Below, piece by piece: positions 33,908-45,148 of a stretch of DNA of 64,000 bases. The notes under the pieces were generated by a model. That model worked only from the letters and a program-made list of their open reading frames with translations, did no database searches and was not told the DNA's origin. Every line of letters starts with the position of its first letter. The first letter of the stretch is position 1. A program made the translations under genes and the position numbers. Origin of the DNA: Candidatus Altimarinota bacterium (GTDB lineage Bacteria; Patescibacteriota; Gracilibacteria; BD1-5; UBA2023); the NCBI GenBank assembly GCA_028685185.1, contig JAQUEK010000002.1, forward strand, positions 1 through 64,000, given 5' to 3'.

Positions 33908-36130
33908 TTATTGTTCTTCTTCTGAGTCTTTGTCTTTAGGAAGATTTTTTGCATTCTTACATTCCGGATAATTGGAACATGCAAGGAAAGGTCATCTTCT
34001 GGAATTCTTTACGTGCATTATTCAAGTTCAACACTTATCACATGTCGCTCATCAGAATTTTTCTTCAAGTCATTCAAGCTTTTCATTAGGTATCTTTCAG
34101 ATCCACTTTACCTCAGGATATAACGAGCTCGCTAGAAAAGGTCAGAACCTTCATGTCTTTATGACTATCGTTCATCATGCTTCACAAGGTTTTCATTCAT
34201 ATTTTTCCTTAAGCGAATTCATATATTCCTGCTTTGACTCATCGACTATGTTCTCCAGAAATTTACATTCTGGATATCTGTTGCAGCCAATGAACTTTCA
34301 TGCTTTTGAAAATTTATATACAAGTTCTCATTCATTACACAAAGGACAATTCCTTCATACTTTTTCCACAACTTTCAATGCATTTTCATCTGAATTCAAC
34401 AGATCTTTTTTGAAATCTTCATAGAATGTTTCAAGCATCTTTATCCAATCCTGTTTTCATACTGATATCTCATCAAGTTCCTCTTCTATTTTTGCAGTAA
34501 ACTTATAATCCATCATTTTTTTGAAATATTCTTCCAAGAAATCATTTACTACAAAAGCTATTTCAGTTGGAGCAAGTTTTTTTTCGATCTTCTCAACATA
34601 TCATCTGTCGATTATAGTTGTGATTGTTGGAGCATATGTCGATGGTCTTCAGATTCATTCGCTTTCAAGCTTTTTTACAAGCATCGCTTCAGTATATCTT
34701 GAAGGTGGTTTTGAGAAAACCTGATTGGCATAGAGATTCTTAGAATTTGCAATCTCTCAAATCTTCAATTCAGGCAAAGTACTTGCTGGTGTTCATTCAT
34801 CTCAATCTTCGATTTCTTCATCGCTTCATTCCATATAAAGCTTCATGAAACCAGGGAATTTTATAACCTCTCATTTTGTTATCCATTCTTGATTTTCAGC
34901 TATTGTAGGGGAAAATACATAAGTTGTAGTTTCTATCAATGCTTCCTTCATCTGTGATGCGACTGTCCTTTCCCATATAAGCTTATAAAGCCTAAGATCA
35001 CTTCATTCGAGTCATACGTTTTCCGGAGTCTTATCGATATATGCAGGTCTTATGGCCTCATGTGCTTCTTGTGCATTCGCTTGCTTGGTCTTGAATTTCC
35101 TTCATGCAGGCAGGGAATAGTCTTTTCAATAATTCTCTTCTATGAATTTCTTGCTTGTCTGTATTGCAAGATCGGATAGGTTTACACTATCGGTTCTCAT
35201 ATAAGTGATATGTCAGTTTTGGTATAGGTTTTGAGCAATCGTCATTGTCTGGCTAACTCAATATCAAAGCTTTCTTGAAGCTTCCTGCTGAAGCGTTGAA
35301 GTCGTGAATGGTGCTCAAGGAAGCCTTGTTGAATCCTTCTTATCAGATGCAACCACTTTGAAGTTTGCGATAAGAGGTATTTCATAATATATATTTCATT
35401 TCTTATCCTTTTTTTCTTGGAAATTATCAGTATCGATTCATAAGGTAGCTAATACCTTTATTATATCCTCTTGATTTTTAAGTTTTTTTGATTTGTCCTC
35501 GATCTTTGCAAGTTCAGAAGTGAATTCCATTCATTTAGCTGATAACATGACTTTTAGCTTCCAGCTTTCCTCAGGCTTGAAATTCTTTATTTCCCTTTCT
35601 CTTTCTACAATAAGCTTAACTGCGACTGATTGTACTCTTCATGCACTCAATCATTGCCTTATCTTCTTCCAAAGAACCGGGCTTGTCTTGAATCAGACTA
35701 TCCTATCGAGCAATCTTCTTGATTGCTGGGCATTTACAAGATCGATGTCAATACGACGAGGATTCTTTATGGCTTCATCTATAGCTGATTTTGTGATTTC
35801 GTGGAAAACGATCCTATTTACTGTTGCTGAATCAATTCATAGTGCTTCGCACAGATGCCATCAGATTGCTTCTCATTCGCGGTCCTCATCTGTAGCTATC
35901 CAAACGGTTTCAGCTTCTTTTGTCAATTTCTTCAATTCATTTACAACCTTTTTCTTATCTTCGCTTATTATATATGTAGGTTTGAAATTATTCTCTATAT
36001 CTATTCAAAGGTCTTTTTTTGCCAGATCCCTTATATGTCAGAATGATGCTTTGACCGTAAAATCTTTTCATAAGAATTTTTCAATCGTTTTTCATTTTGC
36101 TGGAGACTCGACTATTACTAGGTTTTTCAT
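33908..36130 (-). CDS. topA: DNA topoisomerase I (type IA)
   Basis: 740 residues. Toprim motif VIVESPAKGKTIEKFLG at 4-20 and IATDEDREGEAIGWHL, then the catalytic tyrosine in HITYMRTDSVNLSD near 315 and LESEGIGRPSTYAPTI. Two C-terminal zinc fingers are complete (CPLCNEG...CNRYPEC; CDKCGTG...CSNYPEC) with a degenerate finger between. Relaxes negative supercoils. A TTGACA element (36185-36190 on the minus strand) lies upstream. Confidence 0.96.
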
Positions 36131-36208
36131 TAATTGTTTTTTATTTAGATATTTTGTCAAACTTTATAAATTAATTTATTGTTGTCAAAACTTTTTTATT
36201 TCAGGAAT

Positions 36209-36236
36209 GTAAAAGCCCGCATTTAAGCGGGCTCTT
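36209..36236 (-). terminator. GC-rich intrinsic terminator of cassette gene A
   Basis: On the minus strand GAGCCCGCTTAAATGCGGGC is followed by TTTTAC. The perfect GCCCGC/GCGGGC stem is of a type not seen elsewhere in the window, where stems are AT-rich. Confidence 0.88.
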
Positions 36237-36260
36237 ATCTAAGACAGGTGAGTGTAGATG

Positions 36261-36506
36261 TTAATCGAATATAAGTTCGTACTGCGCGTTTACATCAGTG
36301 ATGAATTGCAGGACTTTGTCCTTTATATCATCGCTGATATGATTCACTGTTGCGACAAGCTCCTTTATGCCCGGTAAGGCATTTAAGAGCGAGCAGATCA
36401 TGGTTTGAGTTACCAGGGCATAACCTCCGATTTGTTTGCAGTTGCTGCAAATTTCTTCGAGCTTAAGCTCTGCAGTGGCAATTTCTTGCGTTAATTCTTT
36501 CTTCAT
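36261..36506 (-). CDS. standard-code small helical protein A
   Basis: 81 residues from ATG 36506 (MKKELTQEIATAELKLEE...). The sequence is helical with a CSNC pair (about 20-23), an IGGY turn and PGIKELVATVNHISDD. All three glycines use GGA, GGT or GGC; there is no in-frame TGA, unlike every neighbour. The start is chosen because GGGGG lies six bases before it as a Shine-Dalgarno. Own promoter upstream, terminator downstream, and base composition visibly richer in G+C. No family recognised. Confidence 0.72.
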   Translation of the reverse strand: MKKELTQEIATAELKLEEICSNCKQIGGYALVTQTMICSLLNALPGIKELVATVNHISDDIKDKVLQFITDVNAQYELIFD

Positions 36507-36568
36507 GGTGAACCCCCGAGTAGTTTTTTTCATTTGCAATCAATAAGAACATCTCCTTACTGCCTTAC

Positions 36569-36633
36569 TCCTCCTTTTACAAATTTTTTGAATCTGTGGG
36601 TTCTTTATATTCAACGAATCGGTTTTGTCAAAA
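36569..36633 (-). promoter_or_regulatory. promoter module of gene A (copy 1 of a duplicated leader)
   Basis: Read on the minus strand: TTGACA, 16-base spacer, TATAAA, then a leader ending in AAAAGGAGGA. The 65-bp module is repeated at 37038-37102 with about four differences. AAAGGAGG is a full anti-Shine-Dalgarno match but lies far from the start codon, so it may serve another purpose. Confidence 0.8.
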
Positions 36634-36642
36634 CTTTTTAGC

Positions 36643-36671
36643 AAAACAAAAGCCTGCATCACTGCAGGCTT
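36643..36671 (-). terminator. GC-rich intrinsic terminator of cassette gene B
   Basis: AAGCCTGCA/TGCAGGCTT stem with loop GTGA, followed on the minus strand by TTTGTTTTGC. Placed 42 bases after the stop of gene B and just upstream of the promoter of gene A. Confidence 0.88.
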
Positions 36672-36712
36672 GCTTTGTTCGGTATATTCAGTTGTCTGTT
36701 CTTGGTAGCCTT

Positions 36713-36979
36713 TTAAGCGAAGGCCATTGAGATGCTGTAGTTACGAAGCCTTTCCACAAGGCTTTCGTAGGCTGATACGAGATGTTCCCCGCATTTTTCA
36801 AGGCAGGAGTTCATCATGACGACCAATATGTTGTGGGAAACTCTGTCGAGCTCTTCCACGATTTCACATATTTCGTTGTTCTCATGTCCGAGAACAACAG
36901 TGGTTGCATAATTCCTGTACTTGTTTTCAGCGGTTTGTAACCTTCTGAGCAGCTTTCTTAAAGAAACTTTTTTCAGCAT
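36713..36979 (-). CDS. standard-code small helical protein B
   Basis: 88 residues from ATG 36979, which has GGAGG seven bases upstream. Basic N-terminus MLKKVSLRKLLRRLQTAENK, then a helical part with LGHENNEICEIVEELDRVSH and two cysteines (SCLEKCGEH). Its two glycines are GGA and GGG; no TGA occurs in frame. It shares promoter and layout, but no clear sequence identity, with gene A. No family recognised; helix-rich regulator or phage-type protein are possible. Confidence 0.72.
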   Translation of the reverse strand: MLKKVSLRKLLRRLQTAENKYRNYATTVVLGHENNEICEIVEELDRVSHNILVVMMNSCLEKCGEHLVSAYESLVERLRNYSISMAFA

Positions 36980-37037
36980 GTGTACCTCCGGTTTTTTTTG
37001 GTTCAAGATAACAAAACTACAATTTTCTACCGAAAAT

Positions 37038-37102
37038 CCTCCTTTTACAAATTTTTTGAATCTGTGTTTTCTTTATATTCAATGAATCGGTTTTGTCAAA
37101 AA
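37038..37102 (-). promoter_or_regulatory. promoter module of gene B (copy 2)
   Basis: Same layout as copy 1: TTGACA, 16 bases, TATAAA, then ACAGATTCAAAAAATTTGTA and AAAGGAGGA. The inner ACAGATTCAAAAAATTTGTA is imperfectly palindromic and could be an operator. Confidence 0.8.
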
Positions 37103-37124
37103 AATATTTAATTTTAATTTAAGG

Positions 37125-37153
37125 TTGAAAAAAGGGCATTATATTACTATAAT
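37125..37153 (+). promoter_or_regulatory. sigma70-type promoter for rel
   Basis: TTGAAA (37125-37130), a 17-base spacer and TATAAT (37148-37153), 31 bases before the rel ATG. Confidence 0.72.
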
Positions 37154-37183
37154 GGAAATCAATTAGATAATCATACTTAAAAA

Positions 37184-39436
37184 ATGGGAAATCAGATAAT
37201 AGAAGAGAAGCAGAAAGTGGTCGATTATGCCTCGATTGATGACTCGGTAAATCATATTGTTGAGATGGTCCATGAATATATGATTAAGATATCGAAGGAA
37301 AAGATCAAGGAAGAGATTTTCAAGGCGTATAATTTCGCAAAAGAGGCACATGAATGACAGTTCAGGCAATCTTGAGACCCATATGTTCTACATCCTGTCG
37401 AAGCAACAAAAGAGCTCCTTGTACTTCATCCTGATCTTGTAACCATACAAGCTTGCTTGCTGCATGATGTTCCAGAAGATACAGATAAGACAGTAGAGGA
37501 TATCGAAGTTGTTTTCTGATGAGAAGTTGCACATATCACAATGTGAATGGAAAAGCTCTCAAAGTTGAAATACAGATGAGAAGAGAGATCGGTCTGAAGC
37601 TTAAGGAAAATGTTTATTGCCATGAGTGAAGACATAAGGGTTATTTTCGTTAAGCTCGCTGATAGGATACATAATATGAAAACACTTGAATTTCATCCTA
37701 ATCCTGAAAAACGAAGAAGAATCGCTGAAGAAACCCTTAATATATATGCGCCCATTGCAGATAGGCTTTGAATATTTGATTTCAAGGAGATATTGGAAAA
37801 TCTTTGTTTTAAGCATCTTTATCCAGAAGAATATAAGAAGATTCAGAATGAGCTTCTTGAGCTGAAGGAAGAGCAGAATATTTTCGTTACAAAAGTAAAG
37901 GATGTCATAAATGAAACGATTCCAGACAGGATTCCGCTTATTGACGTCTCTTATAGGATAAAATCTCCATACAGCATATACAAGAAAATGCAGAGGAAAT
38001 GATATGAGCGAGTGAAAGATCTGCATGATCTTTTTGCGCTTAGGATTATTACCGATTCGATTTCCCATTGCTACGAGATCCTTTGAGAGATACACAATAG
38101 ATGGTCGCCGATTCCGAAAAGGTTTAAGGATTATATTGCGCTTCCTAAGGAGAACTGATACCAAAGCTTGCATACGACCGTAATGTGAATATTGAGGGAA
38201 TTAAGATCTCAGCCTACTGAGATTCAGATAAGGACTAAAGATATGCATATCCAAGCTGAAATTTGAGTTGCTGCACATTTTGAATATTCAGAAAGCTGAA
38301 AATCAAAGATAGCGAAGGATATATATTGGGTTTCTGAAATCAAGAATATCGTTGAATTGAATCAGGAAAAATGAGATGCAGAATTTATGAGTAGTATGAA
38401 AATCGGACTTTTCGATGACAGGATTTTTGTTTTCACACCGAAATGAGATGTGATTAATCTGCCGAAATGATCGACACCTGTAGATTTCGCATATTCTATC
38501 CATTCGGATCTCTGAAACCATATAGCTATTGCAAAGGTCAATTGAAAGGTCGTTCATCTTGATTATGAGCTTAACAACTGAGATAGGATTGATATAGTCA
38601 TAGATAAGAACAGGCAACCACTCATCACTTGGCTTTCCTTTGTGAAGACCAGCAGAGCAAAAGAAGTTATCAAAAGCTATATAAATAAGACAAATAGGGA
38701 AGAGCTTATAGAAAAAGGGAAATTCATATTGAATTCATTTCTTCAGAAGAATTACTGAATATTTTTAGATAAGGATCTTTCCATATTGAAGAACATAGAT
38801 TGAAAGATACTTGATACGAAGGAGAAGGAAGATGTCATCGTGCAGATATGAAACCTTTCAAGAAGACCCTCAAGCGTCATAAGATGAATTCTTGAAAATA
38901 CGAATCATCTAAGCATATCAAAGCTTACAATCAAGAAAAAAACTGAAAAGACACTCAAGAAATGACTGGAGGAATGAGAAGTGACTGATGATATCATAAT
39001 CTGATGAGAAAAGCATATTCCATACAAATTTGCAGCATGCTGCAGTCCGAAGAAATGAGATAAGATAGTCGGCTATATAAACAGGAATTGAGTCAGTATA
39101 CATAAGATAAACTGTTCATCCCTTAAAAAAGGTAACTTTGAAAGATTCATCGAAGCACGTTTTGAATGAATGGAACCTTCAAAATGAGTAACGATAAAAA
39201 TAGAATTGGTTTTCGATAATATTATGTGAGTATTAAGGAAACTCACTGATATACTATATACCATGTGAATAAATATTGAGTCTCTACATACAGAAAAACT
39301 TCCTTGAAATCTCGTAAAGAACACTATGGTATTGGAATCAAAAAATGAAGATTATTATATGTTTGAGCGTTTGAATGAAAGATTAAAGCTTTCAATGAAA
39401 GAATTCAAGGAGTCAAAATTATTGGAATTGAAATAG
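37184..39436 (+). CDS. rel: bifunctional (p)ppGpp synthetase/hydrolase, RelA/SpoT family
   Basis: 750 residues, full length. HD hydrolase domain with [10 protein letters not shown] and the catalytic HDVPEDT (about 95), synthetase domain with [20 protein letters not shown] (about 320), TGS domain ([20 protein letters not shown], about 415), a zinc-finger/ACT C-terminus ([18 protein letters not shown]). Both catalytic domains look intact, so it can both make and break the alarmone. Ends in TAG. A short hairpin follows before the convergent AbiEi-like gene. Confidence 0.96.
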
Positions 39437-39443
39437 CATATTC

Positions 39444-40235
39444 CTATTTCAAAACAGTAAGAAAGCAATTTCATCACTCATTCTTTATTATGTCTAGACA
39501 ATATCAATATAAGATATTATTTCAATTTGCCTTTGATATTTCCCTTAATCTGTTTATTGAAGTTATATATTTAAGGCTTACAAGCTTTCACATTATTTCT
39601 CTTGATAGGAATTTCTGATATTTGTTTAGGAATTTATCGATAAGATAAGTGTCGATCTTTTTCATATTATTTCTTATAAGCAGGGAATCAAGAAGACTTA
39701 ACTCTTCATTTGCAACAACGAAAGACAATTTATCAATGATTGTCTTTTTTGTGAATGCTTTGATTTTTGGATATATGCTGTTTTTAGGGTTTTTCTTTCA
39801 TCATGCAAGGGTCTTGAATATTATCTTATTTTTGCTTGTCAAAGAAATGGTTTTTTCAAAATCCCTGCAATAAATTATAATCTCCTCTGGTATGGAATAA
39901 TCCTTCAGATTAAGTTCTATCGCCTTTAGATTTCATATGAAATAGTCGTTTCAGGTATTGTCAGCTATTACCTTTTTCAATATCTGCCAATAAAAGGAAT
40001 CTATTATATCTATATCCCTGAAACTCTTTCTGTTGTTGATGAAATACAGTGAATTCTTTATGGGTATAATCATGTTTAAAGCCTTAAGCCTATATATTAT
40101 CTTATAGACAGAACTGATGTTTTTTTCATTTCATTTCTTGAAATCAGGATCCAATATGTTTCATATCTCATAAATAGTTAAGACTTTTCATTCTTTTTTA
40201 CACAATTTGTTAACAATTTTGTCAAAAGATATCAT
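39444..40235 (-). CDS. AbiEi-like winged-helix protein (orphan antitoxin-type)
   Basis: 263 residues. N-terminal winged-helix at about 15-65 (KVLTIYEIGNILDPDFKK, SVYKIIYRLKALNMIIPI), then a body with IDSFYWQILKKV and IGNLKAIELNLKDYSIPEEI, the pattern of AbiEi/type IV antitoxins. No nucleotidyltransferase toxin (AbiEii) lies beside it: neighbours are rel and a histidine kinase. It may be a stand-alone DNA-binding regulator. Stop codon is seven bases from that of rel. Confidence 0.62.
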
Positions 40236-40421
40236 ATATGTATTTTGCTTTTAAATAGGTAAATATAAGCTATATAAATAATTATTGATTTACTATAAGA
40301 ATAGTAATTATTTTACTATAAAAATCAAATGTTTTTTTTATCAGTTAACTGAGTGCTGCAAGCATCAAATAATTGTTTTATATTTTGTTTTATGATATCA
40401 TGCAATCAGTATATAATAAGC

Positions 40422-42506
40422 ATGATGAAAAAGGATAATCAAAAACACGGACATCTGAATGATTTTTATTATTGTTCAATGGATTCAGAACCCAGGGATT
40501 TTTCGAATTTACCGTATCTTCTGAATGAAAAAGAAAAATATTTTGAACAGAATGAGATTGTCATAGAAGATATGGAATATTGCTTATCAGATGAAGAGAG
40601 GATAAATCTTTTGGAATTGGCTGTTAAATGAAAGCAATCCATACTGGACATATGGATATATTCAAAGGAAATCAAAAAATTCTGCAGCAATTACAATATA
40701 AGCAAGGACGACAAGCATTATTACTTTGAATTTTTCTGACAGAAGATTTACGATTATTTTATAAAAAATATTGAATCAAAGACAAAACTTGATAATTATT
40801 TCTTCACTACAAAATTTTTCTCTTATGTTAAGACAAAAAACATCGAGATAGAGGAATTGCTGAAAATAGTCATTTATCTTAAGAATGTAACATTGAATAA
40901 TCAGAAGGAATCGTTCTGAAAGCATGTTTTTATAATAAACAACATATTTGATGAGATTTTGACTCAGCTTTCGAAAAATTACAATGATATAATTGTGAAG
41001 TTGCTTAATGAACATAAGAATGCTATCGATACATCAAATATAATTTCAAAGACAAACATACAATGACTCATAACATATGCTAATGATGAATTCTGCAGGT
41101 TGTCATGATATACTCTTGATGAGCTTATATGAAAACCTCATAATATGGTAAGGCATCCAGATATGCCTTCAGAAATATTCAAAGATCTTTGGGATACGAT
41201 CCAAAATAAGAAAGTGTGGAAATGAATAATCAAGAATAAGAAAAAAGATTGACAGGCATACTGGGTGAAATCTGCAATCGTTCCGATTCTTGACGAAAAC
41301 GATAATATTTTGGAGTATATCTCTATCAGAACAGACATCACCGAACATATAGAAGCAAATAAGAATATCCAGGAATACAATGATGCACTTAACGAATCCA
41401 ATCTTGTGCTTAAACTTGATAAGAATTGAATAATTATCGATGCGAATATTCTTTTCTGCAAGACTTTTTGATATTTGAAGGAAGAGCTTCTATGAAAGGT
41501 ATATATTGATAGCATATGATTAGCTGTTGATTCAAGCCTTGATAAGCTTTATCAGGATATTGTATGAATAGCTATAGTCAATAAAGATACCTTGTATAGT
41601 CTTCTGGAAGTATTAACTTGGAAGAATACATGGAAATGAATAATCAAGAATAAATCAAAGCAATGACTCATAATCTGGTGCTCGACAACTATAATCCCGA
41701 TTCTCGACATCAACAACGAGCTGAAGGAATATATTGTCATTAAGGCTGATATTACCGACATAGAGATAGCAAAGCAACACCTGAAAAAATCATTCCATAA
41801 ACTGAAGGAGCTTGATAAGAAAAAGGATGAATTTCTTAATATAGCGAGCCATGAACTCAGGACTCCAATGACTTCAATAAAATGATATATATCTATGATC
41901 CTTGATTGAGATGCATGAGAGATAAATGAAGAGGTACGGCAATATCTGGAGCAGGTATATATGAGCTCAGGAAGATTGCTTAGTCTTATAAACGATATGT
42001 TGGACATTTCAAAGATAGAATGATGAAAACAAGAATTCCAATATGAAAAATCTGAAATACGTAAGCTTCTTAATGAAGTCTGCTTTGAATTGAACCAATT
42101 GTTCATAAATAAGAAGCAAGAATTAAAATTAAATATTGATTTCTCAGATTTTTATTATAATACGGATATAAACAAATTTAAGCAGGTGATAGTCAATATT
42201 CTATGAAATGCAAACAAATTCACTCCTGAATGATGAACGGTGACAATATGATCAAGCGTAAGTGAAAATGAACTGATAATAACCATAAGCGATAATTGAA
42301 TCTGAATAGATAAAGAGCATCTGGAATCTATTTTCGAAAAATTCTGACAAGTGAAAAATTCACTTACAAGGGATATTACATGAACATGATTATGATTACC
42401 TATCGCAAAGGCCATAATAGAGAAGATGTGATGAAATATCTCAATCAGAAGCGAAGTCTGAGTATGATCTGATTTTACAGTGAGATTACCACTAAAAAAC
42501 CAATAA
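40422..42506 (+). CDS. PAS-PAS sensor histidine kinase
   Basis: 694 residues, no membrane helix. Residues 1-200 form a helical sensor region; PAS1 at about 205-320 (ANDEFCRLSGYTLDELIGKP, VRHPDMPSEIF) and PAS2 at about 325-460 end in similar SAIVPILDENDNI / TTIIPILDINNEL segments. HisKA: ASHELRTPMTSIKGYISMIL with the phospho-His near 485. ATPase boxes NANKFT, DNGIGI, FEKFGQ and GTGLGLPIAK. PAS1 resembles aerotaxis-type PAS domains. Response regulator gene follows 23 bases on. ATG 40422 has a TATAAT box four bases before it. Confidence 0.93.
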
Positions 42507-42529
42507 TATTATTTTCTAATAAAAGATAT

Positions 42530-43009
42530 ATGATATACAAAATTTTAATAGTCGAGGATGATAAGGATTTATCTACCATGTACAAGATCAAGTTTGAGAA
42601 GGAATGATTTGAAGTTCTTATAGCCGACAACTGACTTGATGCTGTAACGCTTCTTACTGAATTCAAGCCGAATGTCATTCTTCTTGATATCATGATGCCT
42701 TCAATGGATTGATTTGAAACACTTAGGGTTATCCGTAATCTTGCGCCATCATTAAGCATGAAGATAATAATGTTCTCTAATCTTGACAGTAAAGAGGATA
42801 TCAATAAATGCATGAAGCTATGAGCTGATGCTTATCTGCTTAAGGCTAATACAACTCCGAAAGACGCTGTCTTGAAAGCTTTGGAACTTATCGAATCGAC
42901 AAAAATCCTAATGGATGGATTTAAGATTGAATCAGAGATCCGTGATGCCATCAAGGTTTGTCCTCATTGCTTGAATGAGATTAATATCGATCTTAAGTTA
43001 TATAAATAA
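42530..43009 (+). CDS. response regulator, receiver domain
   Basis: 159 residues. Receiver domain with acidic pair VEDDKD (8-13), phospho-acceptor LLDIMMPSMDGFE near Asp-54, Ser/Thr in IIMFSNLDS and Lys in AYLLKANTTP. There is no DNA-binding domain; a short C-terminal tail contains CPHC. Probably a single-domain effector controlling a protein partner, phosphorylated by the adjacent kinase. Confidence 0.93.
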
Positions 43010-43021
43010 ACAATTAATTGA

Positions 43022-43064
43022 AGAATCAAAAAACCTTTCCGTTACGGAAAGGTTTTTTGATTCT
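43022..43064. terminator. strong bidirectional terminator
   Basis: Perfect 19-bp stem AGAATCAAAAAACCTTTCC / GGAAAGGTTTTTTGATTCT around GTTAC, between the response regulator and the convergent recombinase gene. Confidence 0.93.
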
Positions 43065-43124
43065 GATTTGACTATTCATTTATGAAAAAATATATCTTTA
43101 TATCAGTATTAAAACAATAAAACT

Positions 43125-44129
43125 CTAATGATGGAATTTCTTATGTATTTCCTTCAATTTCGGATTTGTTACATGGGTATATACCTGTGTGGTTGTTATG
43201 TTCTTATGTCATAATAACTCTTGAATGGCTCTTATATCAGCTCAGTTCTCCAATAATGTCGTAGCAAATGAATGCCTTAGGGTATGAGCTGAAACATCCT
43301 TTAATATCTTAGCTTTAAGCGCGTAATCCTTTATCATGTTTGTTATGAAAAACCTTGATAACCTTACAGTCTTATCATTCAGGTCCTTGATGTTATTCAT
43401 ATCAAAATTATGCCTTATGAAGAGGGGAGAGAATGAATCATTCCTTCTATCGAGATATTTCTGAATTTTTGATTTTGATTCATCAGTAAGATAGACAACT
43501 CTAACTTTTCATCATTTTCATCTTACTGCGAACTCCTGCTTATCAAGATTTATATCTCTGATATTAAGCGCAACAAGCTCGGAAATACGCAATCAGGTCG
43601 AATATATGCACTCCATTATGGAAATATCACGAACTCATTGAACCGTACCTGGATCCGTTTCGGAAAATAATCTTTCAATCTCATCCTTGTTCAGGAACTC
43701 AACTTTTCGCTCCTGTTGCTTTATAAGATCTATCATAACTGGATCGAGTGCATCTTCTCATTGTTTTTTTATATATTTGAAGAATGTCCTAAGGGAAATC
43801 ATGTATGCATTCACCGTCTTTATATCAAGATCTTTCTGGCTTAGCTGAAATCTGAAGTTATTTACTATGTCGATATCTATATCCTTTAATTTCCAATCAA
43901 TCAATCCATATAATATTTTCTTCTGGTCATTTCTTTCTTTGATGAGCTTAGGTTCAGTCGGGGAATCGATAAAAACCAGCCTATGATTGATTTTTGACTC
44001 TATTTCAGGGTTCAGATAGCTTAGAAATTTATATATATGGAACTCATATTGCTCGATAGTCTTAATACTGGCATTACGGTTTATTTTCAGCCATATTATG
44101 AATTTTTCAACTGCTTTTATAAGTTCCAT
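43125..44129 (-). CDS. xer: tyrosine recombinase, XerC/XerD-like
   Basis: 334 residues. SAM-like N-domain (VEKFIIWLKINRNASIKTIE) with an insert at about 55-80, then the catalytic domain: Arg in YSTGLRISELVALN, Lys in GKGGKVRVVYL, H-x-x-R in SAHTLRHSFATTLL, GHKNITTTQVYTHV with the nucleophile Tyr. Ends in TAG. As the only Xer in view, it could resolve chromosome dimers at dif. An integrase of an island is the alternative, but no attachment site is evident. Confidence 0.9.
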
Positions 44130-44579
44130 CTGATTCGTATTAAGTATATAAAAATATTTTTGGCTTATTTAAAGGGAATAGTCATTATTATTTTATCAAA
44201 CACATCACATAATGTAAGTTATGTGAACCAATCTCAGGTATTTTAATGATATTTTAGAATTTGCAAATATTTTTGAGTATAGATTTTTAAATCACTTTTT
44301 GTTTTATATTTTCTTATTATAAAAAATAAATAATTTGTTCAAAGATATTTTAAAAAATCTTTTTCCATAGAAATAAAATTATCCATTTTTATTTGTAATA
44401 CCATAATCTGATATTTTTTATGCTAAACGCAAAATATCTTATGATAAAAATATCGGTTCAAGCTATATTCATACCTAAAATACAAAAAAACCTCAAATTT
44501 CGCAAATTTTTAAGTTTTAGCTTGTTCATGGCTTTTATAAAGGTTTTTTTACTTGTATTATAATGAAAGATAAGTATAT
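44130..44579. other. AT-rich intergenic region
   Basis: No convincing gene. Contains a perfect 8-bp palindrome TCACATAA-N6-TTATGTGA at 44205-44226 that could be an operator for the divergent xer gene, and, at about 44486-44553, a loose hairpin (AAAAAAACCT ... AAGGTTTTTTT) that probably terminates the deaminase transcript on the minus strand. Confidence 0.55.
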
Positions 44580-45047
44580 TTAATTACTATCAAAGTCTAA
44601 TAATTCTTTGCATTTCTCTCTTAAAAATCATTCAATTAACTCAATTTTTGGTAAACTCTTGGAAAGTAGTTCTTTACATGAAATATCAATTTGTCTCCAA
44701 GAATAATTATTTGTCTCTTTTCATTTTGTGTCACTAGAAAATGCTCAAAATATAATTCAATCCATTTTTGCCCAAATTATCGCAGATGTACACATTGGGC
44801 AACATTCTTGAGTAGAATATATGATACAACCTTCCAAAGACCTACTATTTAGTTTATTACAAGCATTTCTAATTGCTACTATTTCAGCATGAGCAGTTGG
44901 ATCTTCATCTCTTTTTCTTCTTACTTCTCAAACTGCAATAATTTTATCATTTTTTACTATAACAGCTCAAATTGGATACTCTCATGCTTTGAATCAACTT
45001 TTAGCAATTTCTATTGATTTTAACATATATTTTTCTTCTGTATTCAT
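44580..45047 (-). CDS. cytidine/adenosine deaminase-like protein (TadA/guanine deaminase group)
   Basis: 155 residues. Zinc motifs AHAEIVAIRNACN (HAE) and TQECCPMCTSAIIWAKMDG (PCxxC-type). The usual PCPMC of TadA reads CCPMC here. The YSWRQIDIS segment and C-terminal helix favour a nucleoside/guanine deaminase or a divergent TadA. Codon use is even more AT-rich than the neighbours, yet in-frame TGA glycines are present, so it is adapted to this code. Confidence 0.82.
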
Positions 45048-45099
45048 ATTTTTTTGAGTAATATTTTAATTTATGTTATTAAAAGTTTTTCAAAAGTCA

Positions 45100-45143
45100 A
45101 AAAACTAAAAAAGACCGCATAACGGTCTTTTTTAGTTTTTTAT
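45100..45143. terminator. intrinsic terminator after the tRNA cluster
   Basis: Perfect 18-bp stem AAAAACTAAAAAAGACCG / CGGTCTTTTTTAGTTTTT around CATAA. It lies just downstream of tRNA-Pro on the minus strand and upstream of the deaminase gene. Confidence 0.92.
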
Positions 45144-45148
45144 GTAAT

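Noticed and set aside
35493-36212. 239-codon plus-strand frame over the 5' half of topA
   Set aside because: Topoisomerase I Toprim motifs are on the opposite strand in the same interval.
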